From Hemerocallis citrina (lineage: Eukaryota > Streptophyta > Magnoliopsida > Asparagales > Asphodelaceae): a DNA stretch of 64,000 bases. The notes beneath the pieces were generated by a model. It saw only the letters and a program-made list of their open reading frames with translations. It did not search any database and was not told the DNA's origin. Position numbers and translations under genes: made by a program. The first letter of the stretch is position 1. Every line of letters begins with the position of its first letter. Below are positions 55,816-64,000 of the stretch, in pieces. The DNA lies in contig CM030366.1 in NCBI GenBank assembly GCA_017893485.1, positions 49,121,896 to 49,185,895 of the forward strand, read 5' to 3'.

Positions 55816-58650
55816 TGTAACCCCTGTTTTCATTAATACGTAATTTTCAAGTATTTTTATGTATTTTAAATCATTAGTATTTTGTAAGTATTTTCTCCTA
55901 ATTAAATTATTATTATTCAAACTATTTTACAAATTATTTGATTGCTTAATATCTATTTCAAAGCCTAATTGTTTAACTATGTTAAAAGCCCATTTTGTAT
56001 TTTAATTTTATTTGTTAATCTAAAATCTAATTGTTTATCCTAAGGCCCAAAATTGTATTTGATTTTATTAAATTAATCCAAAGCCCAAACTTGTATTTTG
56101 AACTTATTTATTTAATTAATTAATCTAAGCCCTATTGTTTAGTCCAATATCTAAATTACTTTATTTAATATTTTGAACTCATTATTATAGCCCAAGCCCA
56201 CTAAACCCAAAACCTATTTAATTGTACATATTAGACCTATACCCACCCCTATAGAATATATTTTCTTCATTCCCACTTTCCTAAACGTACTCTAACTTCT
56301 TCCCACTTTACCTGCTCACTCCCCCCATAAACTAGCAACTAACCCCACTCTCCTCTCTCCCGTACTATCTCTCTTCTTCTCTGTTAAAACCAAAACAAAC
56401 CAAACAAAACAAAACGAATAGAACAAAACAGACCCAATCGAAAACCCAATTCTCCTCCTCCCTTCATCGCAGTCGCCTATCCATCCCGTCGTCTTCCTCA
56501 GTGGAACCCATCACCGAAGCTTCACCGCTCGCCATTGCATCGTCTACCTCCGAAACCTCCCCCTGTGCTCGTCGACTCCACTCGAATCCTCCACCAGTCG
56601 AAGCTCGCAACATTCCCAGTCGTCTTCAACCTCGAAGTTTCCCCAGTCGCTCACCTCTGCGGCCATTGTTGCCGCTCAACCTGCAGACTCGACAACAATC
56701 GCTACACCGTCGACTTCATCCCCAGGCCACCTCCATCGCCGTGAGCCCACTCCTCCTCTGTTCTTCGAGTCGAACAGAGCACGCCGTCGCTCCTCGACCA
56801 GCCGCTCCGCCGTTGACGTCGCTTCCCGACGTGGTGTCGCCGTTGCAGCACAGCCGTGCGTCGCCGTCGTCCCTATATCTCTCTCTCTCCCTCCGTTTCG
56901 AAGCAGCGACGAAGAAGAAGAACGAAGAAGAAGCAGACGTTCGGAATCGGCGGGAGTGAATTTCAGCCGTCCGATCGCTTCAAGATCCGCGCTCCCCTGA
57001 TTGCTGTTCCGTGTTCTGCCACAGCCGATCCATCCTCGCTGTTTCCTGTTCGGCTCGGATCCGCTGCGCGGACAGATCCCATTGGCTGCCACCCGCTGTT
57101 TGCTGTTCTACCCGTGCCAGATCCCGTCGCTGTGTTCGCTGTTTGTAGCTGATCCAGTGTAGGGAAATTAGCTCTTTATTGCTTGCTTTTGGTGTTCTTC
57201 GTACGTACTTTGCACGTACCTCTTGGGATCGCTCCCCGGGATGCTGATCCCGTTATTCTTGTTCAATTTCATCGTCGTCAACTAACATGCAAGTCCACTT
57301 GAACTCTCTTATTTATTCTAGTTCAAGCTTATTGATCTCCTACAAGTAGTTTCATTTTTTCATCTTAAATTACCTTGTGTCCCTTCTCGTTAGGAGTATT
57401 GAGGGTTTACACGAGCTAACCCGACATACTCTTAACCTCCTAAAATTGTCCATTGACTCAAACCTAAGCCCATATAGATATAATCGAAATGAATAAAATG
57501 AATAGAATTGTGTACAAAGGAAATGAATGGTAATTGTATACATTGATTGAATGAGACAATCGTGATTGGATTAATGACTTCATAAAGTGGATTGTACACA
57601 GAAAATGACATTCTAATCGTTATATGACATTGTAATGGGTTCCATAATTTGTAGTAGCACATTAATTGGCATTTTAATGAACGTATGTGTGATGGCTTTT
57701 TATAAGTTACTGCTGCATTGTCTGCATTGTACATAGGTTTCGACCCAGTTATAATTGGAATCGGTTTAAATAATAAAAAGAAAAATTGTTGTTTTAAATT
57801 TATTACTTCATGTTTATTATTTAGCAATGCATCATGTTGCTGCATTATTATCGTTCCCATGACATCCTTATAGACACCTGCATGAGCATGAATGATTTAA
57901 TAATAAAATACTAAACAAGCCGGGGTTTATAAGGGTTGACCTAGTAGTGGGAAATCTCAGAAAATGTACTCGAGGGCCTATATTGAAATGGTATTGAAAT
58001 GGAAGGAGAAGTAATGAATGTGAATGAATGAATGAAAATGGTAAATGATTGTTATTGAAACCGAGTACACGCTCTGTAGACCCCACCACTATGTCTCAAA
58101 CGTACACTGTTTTGCGTGCACCGAACCTGTGGTACGGCACACATGGGACACAGAAGTACGTGCACTAGATAGGAGAAATGACACTCTAATGAACATAAAT
58201 TGACATATATACTTTATTAAGACCGTTGTTTATTAGTACCATTATTGCCCTTGCAAATTTGGTCTTGATTCATATTCCTTCATGTAACCTGTTTTCTTTA
58301 CTCTCTGCTTGTCACTACTTGCTGTCCGTACTTGCTCTAAGGACAAATTTTCCTTCTTTTTAGATAATCAAGCACAGGTGCATAAAGAGAATTTCTAGGA
58401 GGCATTGATGAGCAGATCTTCTACAATTGGAACATGAGTCTCTCGAGTTATTTGGTAAGTCTTTATTTTCCAGATTTGGTTATCGAATTTCATTATCGTT
58501 TATGTGATTATGTTTACTGCGTGGTTGTGATTTAAATTTCTGAGTATTGTTGAGTTGAGAATTGATACAGCTTATGAATGATATTAAAATCATTCGCTGG
58601 GCCTACGTCACGGGCTTGCATTCCTATATTTTGGGAAGCGGGGCGTGACA
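55816..58650 (+). repeat. Element A 3' LTR
   Basis: 2835-bp copy of 49287-52120, about 99% identical by eye count. The donor-like CAG|GCAAGT of the 5' copy is CAT|GCAAGT here (57284-57293). It ends GGGGCGTGACA followed by GTGGC. Confidence 0.95.
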
Positions 58651-58655
58651 GTGGC

Positions 58656-58711
58656 CAAGCTAGAAAAGGCCAAAAGGAAATGGAAGACGAGGGTAGTACT
58701 TCTGAAGCACC
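58656..58711 (+). pseudogene. Element E fragment right of element A
   Basis: Continuation of E after the 5-bp GTGGC duplication (58651-58655), reading AKLEKAKRKWKTRVVLLK. It ends abruptly at about 58711, where minus-strand pol of element F begins. The rest of E, including gag and pol, is missing. Confidence 0.7.
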
Positions 58712-59403
58712 GGTAAAGTCTTTCTCCAACAGTTCCTCATTCTGTCGTTTAATCTCATCCTGCACCACAGGCACCATCCTATACGGTGCCTTGAAAATGG
58801 GTGCACTCCCAGGCTGAATAGTGATGCTGAACTCTACATCACGATGCGTGGGTAACCCGAGCAAATCTTCCAAGAACACAGTCGGGTAATCCCGAACCAC
58901 TGGAATATGCTGCACCTCTAAGAAACATTCTTCTTGCTGATAGCTGCCGCCAAATCTGAACATCTCTTCTTCTCTTGGAAAGTGACTTCAGGACCGTCTG
59001 GAGCCTTCATTGTTACTGCCTTGGTCCTGCACTCGATGTTCGCACTGTACACCGACATCCAAGCAATGCCAATGATAACATCGACCCCCAAGATATTCAG
59101 CTCAATCAGATCAATCCCGAAATTCTGTCTCCAATCTCGACCTCGCAGTCCGCATAATACCGATCAGTGGTTAAAGTCTCCCCTAATGGAGTAGCTACTT
59201 CTAAGACCTTGCCTGGAAATACCTTTGGTTCGACTCCTAAGACTTTAGCAAATTTAGGTGATACAAAAGTATGAGAGGATCCAGTATCAAACAAAACAAC
59301 AGCTTTATTTCCATTAAAATAAAGTTCTCCTGTTATAAAACACACTCTCGTTATATAACAGTTTTACTAAATAAAGCAGGGAAAAGAGAACAACAGAAAA
59401 CTT
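58712..59403 (-). pseudogene. Element F: protease and start of RT
   Basis: Minus strand. From about 59345 the protease reads TGELYFNGNKAVVLFDTGSS, with the catalytic Asp-Thr-Gly intact, then PKVFPGKVLEVATPLGETLT. A shifted frame continues with the linker (about 58964-59105). The pre-RT segment is GLPTHRDVEFSITIQPGSAP with FKAPYRMVPV, ending EELLEKDFT at 58711, where it is truncated against the element E fragment. RT, RNase H and integrase are absent. Frame changes and truncation make it dead. Confidence 0.85.
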
Positions 59404-60426
59404 CTAAACATCCGCCCTCGCACCAGTGATGACGTGATCCACTTCATCAGCATCAGCCTCAGTCAAAGTGAATACTCGCCCCTACTGGTATGGCTTCTTC
59501 CTAACTTGCTGCGTTGGTCCACTACGGACGACATCTCGTAGCTTAGGACAATGAGATCTGTAATGACCTATCTCCCCACAATTGAAACAAGTCACCACAG
59601 GAGGTCTCACCCATCCATTCCCGAGTCTCCTAGCCACATTGACAGCGTTCGCCTCCGTAGGTTTGAACCTTTAAGCCGGCGGCTGCCCTCTGACATTCCC
59701 AAAGACTGTGGGCCTCTTCCCCACATTCTAGTTGTTCCTCCAGTTCTGAACAGCATGGAACTGCTCCATATCCGCCTCAGTAGCTGCAGCTCGCTTGACT
59801 AACTTGTCAAACGTCCTGATACTGAGGGGTATCGTCCTTGATCTCAGACTCAGCCTTAATCCGTGCTCAAACTTCCAAGCTTTCTTCGCCTCATCCATCA
59901 CAAGTTCGGGTGCAAATCTCGAAAGTTCAATAAACCTTGTCTCATACTCCCTGACAGACATGCCTCCTTGCTGTAGCGCTAGGAACTCCATTGTCTTCTT
60001 TTCTTGGACATCAGATGGAAAATAATGACCACGGAACTCCTCTAAGAATTCCTCATAGCCAACAACACCATTTCTCATAGCCTGCTTCATCGACTGCCAC
60101 CACACAGCCGCATCCTTCTCAAGCTGCAAAGTAGCCAACTTCACCTTGCTACCTTCTGGAGTTTCCAAGACTTCGAAGATAGTCTCAACTTGCCAAATCC
60201 AATTGTCAGCTGCATCTGGGTCTAACTTCCCTTCAAACACTGGTGGCTTCATCCGCTTGAATGACTCCACGAGTTTAATCGCCTCGGGAACTGGATTCGC
60301 AGGCATCCCCCTATGGTTTTGATTCATGGCAACGGCATTGAGGGTCTGATAGACTCTAGCCAACTCCGTTTCCAAGTTGAGTCCATAGCTAGGTCCTTTT
60401 CCATTCCTTGATCTTCTTCTAACCAA
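59404..60426 (-). pseudogene. gag: Element F gag
   Basis: The frame begins VRRRSRNGKGPSYGLNLETE; the codon before it is TTG (60424-60426), where H and J have ATG, so the start codon seems lost. The gag domain is intact for about 230 residues (ESFKRMKPPVFEGKLDPDAA, WWQSMKQAM, EFLALQQGGMSVREYETRF, RAAATEADMEQFHAVQNW). Then an in-frame TAG (59728-59730) follows RNN, with two more stops downstream. One CCHC knuckle, CFNCGEIGHYRSHC, is visible (about 59549-59590). The frame ends at TAG 59404-59406 after VITGARADV. The gene lies 131 bp downstream of ORF0. Confidence 0.85.
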
Positions 60427-60557
60427 GATCCATTAAATTCGAAGTAGAAAATATGAATTTAAACCAACTTCTTTCATTTCATTAAATTCAAACTTTGTAC
60501 ATTCAAATTTAAAACATCGTTTGACATCAAGCAAAAGCATTGAGAAGATACAACATT

Positions 60558-60965
60558 CTAATCCCTACCATTACTCTTGGCTTCCCTAAGCTTTTCCCGT
60601 AGTTCCGCCACTTCTTCCTTCAGTACATCATACATGTTCTTTCTCTTCTTGAGTTCCCAAACATGATGACTGAGGGTTACAATATTCTCCTTGCACTTCA
60701 CATACTGCGCTTGCAATAGCTCTGCTCTCTCCCTTTGAGTCTCCACTTGACTCTGAAGGGTTTTGATGAAATCTCCCCGATCTGGCTCTTCCTCGTCGGA
60801 TGAAATGTCCGATGAGTCCGAAGGTGGAGTGATCTCTCGGGACTCGAGCCATTCCTCTTTATATTCCTCAGGATATTTTTCGTCGGAATCTCCTTGTTCG
60901 GGGTAGTAGTCCTCTTCGATTATGTGCCAATCATCATCGCCTGCTGGGTCGTGGTGGTTCGCCAT
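60558..60965 (-). CDS. Element F ORF0: acidic coiled-coil protein upstream of gag
   Basis: Intact 135-residue frame. ATG 60965 (MANHHDPAGDDDWHIIEEDY) is preferred to an upstream in-frame ATG at 61010 because it aligns with H ORF0 and directly follows CCTTCCCCAAG, an acceptor-like site. Residues 1-45 are strongly acidic; ESREITPPSDSSDISSDEEE (about 40-60) matches ESQEITPPPPDSQDESSDEE of H. From residue about 63 to the end it is a likely coiled coil (LQSQVETQRERAELLQAQY, HHVWELKKRKN, KEEVAELREKLREAK). There are no zinc knuckle, membrane segment or enzyme motifs. It lies between primer site and gag. The family is not recognised; a Gag-associated or regulatory role would be a guess. Confidence 0.7.
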   Translation of the reverse strand: MANHHDPAGDDDWHIIEEDYYPEQGDSDEKYPEEYKEEWLESREITPPSDSSDISSDEEEPDRGDFIKTLQSQVETQRERAELLQAQYVKCKENIVTLSHHVWELKKRKNMYDVLKEEVAELREKLREAKSNGRD

Positions 60966-61108
60966 CTTGGGGAAGGGAGAAGAAGAAGCATTAATCATAG
61001 AGCAACACAAATGTAAGTAACTTACATTTAAATCTCTATACCGAACTCACACTCTAATGTCCACTCTAGGGTGTCTTTCGTTATAAATTTGTACTACTTG
61101 AAAGCGTG

Positions 61109-61120
61109 GCTCTGATACCA
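61109..61120 (-). promoter_or_regulatory. Primer binding site of element F
   Basis: GCTCTGATACCA on the plus strand, three bases from the LTR end at 61124. It matches initiator-Met tRNA. Confidence 0.9.
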
Positions 61121-62624
61121 CTCTGTAACACCATGAATTCCAAATAAGACTGGATTCGAAGTTCCACATGATCTTTACACTTCACTTCGTACAATTTTAC
61201 AAGGAATTAAAAATGTTTATTACACAATGATTACATTTTACACAGTGGAAGCAAATTACAACATTATACATGAATTGAAAAACAACTTGAACATTCTTTA
61301 AGCAACAATCAATCTTTATTCTTGTCAATCACTTTATCCTGCATAGAAACTGTGGGTACGTCAATTACATACAATTGATGCTATGATATAATACATCAAT
61401 TTCTTTTTCTTAGAAAACACACACTTGTTACAAAACAAAGCTGAGGGGGACTACCCTATTGGTGTCATGTGTGAATGTGCACTTAGTCCTTAATGCAGTT
61501 ATTTATATTACATGGCACTAATGCGCACTTATTCGGATTCTATGCATGCCATACTACATAGGTCCGAGGGCAAGCCCTTAACCATTCTTCATCTTGTAGG
61601 GTTGATTCCTTCGCCATGACTTAAACTACTACGGTAACTACGGTAAGTATCCTAGATGTTATATGAGTTACGAGCCCATGTCCAGACAGCCTGGAGGGGA
61701 ATCCCACGTCATGACATGACGCATTATGCAGAGCCTATGGATAATTCAGTCTCCGTCATGGAACGATGGCACCACCCGTAGTGACCAAATACCTCATAAG
61801 CGTCGTCATGGTCCCGATAATTCCGGAGTAGTATCCACACCATGACATGACTCATCAAGCAGGCAACCTATGAATACTCTCACACCGTAGATCTGAGGCC
61901 CTCATTCTTGTGTTTTTCTCTTACTTTCATCACATCTTCACTAGTGTATTGTCTAGTTGTTTGAATCATGAATAAAATCAATACCCTAGAGCTAGTACTT
62001 CCTCTATACTGGTCATAACCATTCAATCAACAATAACGACCCAAACTTGGTCTTTCATATCAATATTTCATTCCAAAGAATTTATTCAATGCCGGTATAA
62101 GGACTTAGCTGCACTCAAGACTTTAATCACATTTCATGTTCATGAAATTGACTATTCACACTCACAAATTTTTCTCATAATTCATAATTTCATTTTTCAT
62201 GCACAAATCTCATGTATAATACCACAACTGATTTTTCAAACTTACCACATTCATAAATAAATTCAAAAATTTCCTTTACTTTCATAATATTATTCTTCCA
62301 CTTTATTAAGCCAAAATCACATTTATCTTACTTAAATTTTCCATGTCACAATTCTCATTTTAAAAATAACTCTACTCAAAATTTCTTTCAAAGAAAATAT
62401 TTATTTTCTTTAATTAATCAAAATTACGTTCTAAGAAATTGTATCAAGTTCTTATTCCCAAATAGCCTCTAATTCTCATTATAATAGGTCAAAAATGATA
62501 GAAATAATTTTCATGAAGTCTAGGAATCTTTAGAATAATTCTAATATTTTTTCTCAATTTTTAGAACACTTAAAGAACTATTTTTTTTAATAAGATTGAA
62601 ATATTTCATCAGCCGAGACAGTGA

Positions 62625-62862
62625 TAGTCGACTGTTGAGATAGGCCAGTCGACTGTCCTGTGAGGACTTAAAACTCGAGAACCAATAGCCAAGAAAGTGA
62701 CAGTCGACTATGGAAAAATAGCCAGTCGATTGTCCTGCGAGGATTTAAAACTCGAGAACCATCAGTCAAGATAGTGACAATCGATTATTGTCGACAGTCC
62801 TGCAAACAAAGTCCAAAATTTAGTACCAGACAGTCGACTGTCGACTCCAGTTCGGTCGACTA
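62625..62862 (-). repeat. Paired AGTCGACT-type palindromes in LTR F
   Basis: TCGA cores at 62628/62649, 62704/62726, 62781/62791, 62834/62841/62856. The first two pairs are 21-22 bp apart and successive pairs start 76-77 bp apart, as in LTR J. The linking words (AAAACTCGAGAACCA) are unlike those of J, so mainly the palindromes and spacing are shared. Confidence 0.8.
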
Positions 62863-63595
62863 TCAATTGTACCAGGTTGCAGTTAAAGTGGATCATGAAT
62901 ATATTTTCGACATTGAAATGCATCGATAACTTCTTCACAATTTGGCACTACAATTATCACAAAAGATTGTTTTCTTACTTTCTTTTATTTCTACAAGCAT
63001 TTCTAGAACACAATCTCATTTATCACACTAATGTCACAATACTTAATATAGCATATAACCAATGTTTCAATTTATCCACTAGCCATTTACCAACATGTAT
63101 TCTACAACTAGCATGGTTCAAAATTTACATTTTCATAGCAACATGATAATTCTAATGTAACAATCACAATTATACCAACTATCAATCAATTCATCAAGCA
63201 TTCACTTCATTTCTAACTAGTCTCTTATAAACAAACACATTGCCAAACTTAATTAGTTTTTCTTTGCAATTTCATCAATTTAATCTCTAGCATGATATCT
63301 ACATTAGAAGCTTGAGAAATCACCCACCTTTTGAAGAAAAACAATTAGAAAGCTCCAAGAAATCTCCTTGAACACACGAACGGATTCCTTCTCCTCCTAG
63401 ATTGTGCCACCAAGAATGCGCCTTCTCCTCCTAGCTTGATGGAAAACCCGAGCTCCCCTCCTTGATGTTTGGCCAGCCTCCTCTAAGTGCAAGAACACTC
63501 AACTCAACTCTCTCAATCTTTTCTCACACTTGTTTTCTTTTCTTTCTTTTTCTTTTGCAAATTTTTCCAGTGCATTTCATGAAGAGAATGGGGGG

Positions 63596-63605
63596 TATTT
63601 ATATA
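63596..63605 (-). promoter_or_regulatory. TATA box of LTR F
   Basis: TATATAAATA on the minus strand, followed by CCCCCCATTCTCTTC; about 270 bp upstream of the donor-like site. Confidence 0.6.
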
Positions 63606-64000
63606 TTTTACAAGGTGAAATGGAGGGCCAAGATTGAACTAGATGGTTGTAGATTAGGGACTAGGATGAATTAGGGAGTTAGAACAACTACCCATGACCT
63701 CAAAACCACATCTCCACTACTCCATCTCTCCCACCCTCTCTTGCACCAACCGGCCTACCCTATGCACACCCAAGACACGTGCTAGTGCAATGCACGTGTC
63801 ACACAAGGTCCCCCCTAGTTACTAGTTATACATGTTTAATTAATTAATTGGTTACAAAACTAGTCCACCTTACAAGTTGTTATAATTAAAAGAGAATTAA
63901 ATTAGTGGGCTCAATCTAGTGGGCTAAAAGTCTATGGGCTTCTAATTAAAATAATTAATTTAAGTAGGGTGGGCTAGATTTAGACAATTAGGCTGTAACG

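Larger units (their letters stand above)
49287..58650 (+). mobile_element. LARD-like element A, complete and non-coding
   Basis: 9364 bp with two 2.83-kb LTRs (49287-52120 and 55816-58650), starting TGCAACCCC/TGTAACCCC and ending GGGGCGTGACA, flanked by a perfect duplication GTGGC (49282-49286 and 58651-58655). A primer site follows the first LTR and a polypurine tract precedes the second. The 3.7-kb interior has no gag or pol, so it fits the large retrotransposon derivative (LARD) type. I counted about 29 base differences and one indel between the LTRs by eye, about 1%, making it the youngest LTR insertion that can be dated here. It interrupts ORF0 of element E. Confidence 0.95.
61124..64000 (-). 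repeat. Element F 5' LTR, running off the window
   Basis: On the minus strand it ends GGTGTTACA at 61124; the start is beyond 64000. Contents in transcription direction: TATATAAATA (63596-63605); a donor-like AAAG|GTGGGT (GT at 63326-63327); palindrome pairs (62628-62860); CAGCCTGTCTGG-type and CATGACATGAC repeats (about 61680-61850); and the shared block (61517-61577). Its overall order is that of LTR J, although the sequence is well diverged. Confidence 0.88.

Overview
The window is a nested stack of transposable elements from a flowering-plant nuclear genome. The evidence is: several Ty3/gypsy-type LTR retrotransposons with an initiator-Met tRNA primer site (TGGTATCAGAGC), an L1-type LINE, PIF/Harbinger-like and hAT-like MITEs, a decayed endogenous pararetrovirus (Caulimoviridae-like) fragment, and no rRNA, tRNA or convincing host gene. 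The species cannot be told from the sequence.

Layout. 1-1081: end of a minus-strand LTR inserted in the pol gene of an old minus-strand gypsy element, here 'H' (1082-2996 plus 12265-16802; order from its 5' end: LTR, primer site, extra ORF0, gag, protease, RT). H is split by a complete non-autonomous gypsy element 'J' (2997-12264, target duplication CTTAT) that keeps only a mini-gag with three zinc knuckles. 16803-20876: degenerate Tat-like sequence with a 74-bp tandem array and a hAT MITE. 20877-27412: LTR 'G' with start of its internal region; solo LTR 'C' (22852-27090, duplication TTTAC) sits inside it. 27413-28156 and 32074-about 32300: Tat-like 73-bp array, polypurine tract and LTR remnant, split by solo LTR 'B' (28157-32073, minus, duplication TTTAA). 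32419-33303: Harbinger-like MITE. 33426-40792: full-length minus-strand LINE with a 15-17 bp target duplication. 41407-42450: pararetroviral remnant. 43011-44455: probable copia-type LTR, interrupted by truncated LTR 'D' (44456-45453), followed by gypsy element 'E' (45454-49286, continuing 58656-58711). E is split by LARD-like element 'A' (49287-58650, 2.83-kb LTRs, duplication GTGGC, no coding capacity). 58712-64000: minus-strand gypsy element 'F' (RT start, protease, gag, ORF0, primer site, LTR running off the window).

What may be new. (1) Gypsy elements H and F share an extra acidic, coiled-coil ORF ('ORF0') between primer site and gag; E has a small coiled-coil ORF in the same place. (2) In these elements and J the first ATG directly follows a polypyrimidine-AG acceptor-like site, and the LTRs carry a donor-like site downstream of the promoter, so a spliced leader that skips the primer site is predicted. 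(3) The LARD-like LTRs (A, B, C, G) keep a long-range inverted-repeat pair with a compensatory base change, next to a block also found in the gag-bearing gypsy LTRs. (4) Two gypsy LTR families carry regularly spaced pairs of the AGTCGACT-type palindrome, 19-22 bp apart, repeating about every 77 bp. All are read by eye from the sequence; none was computed.
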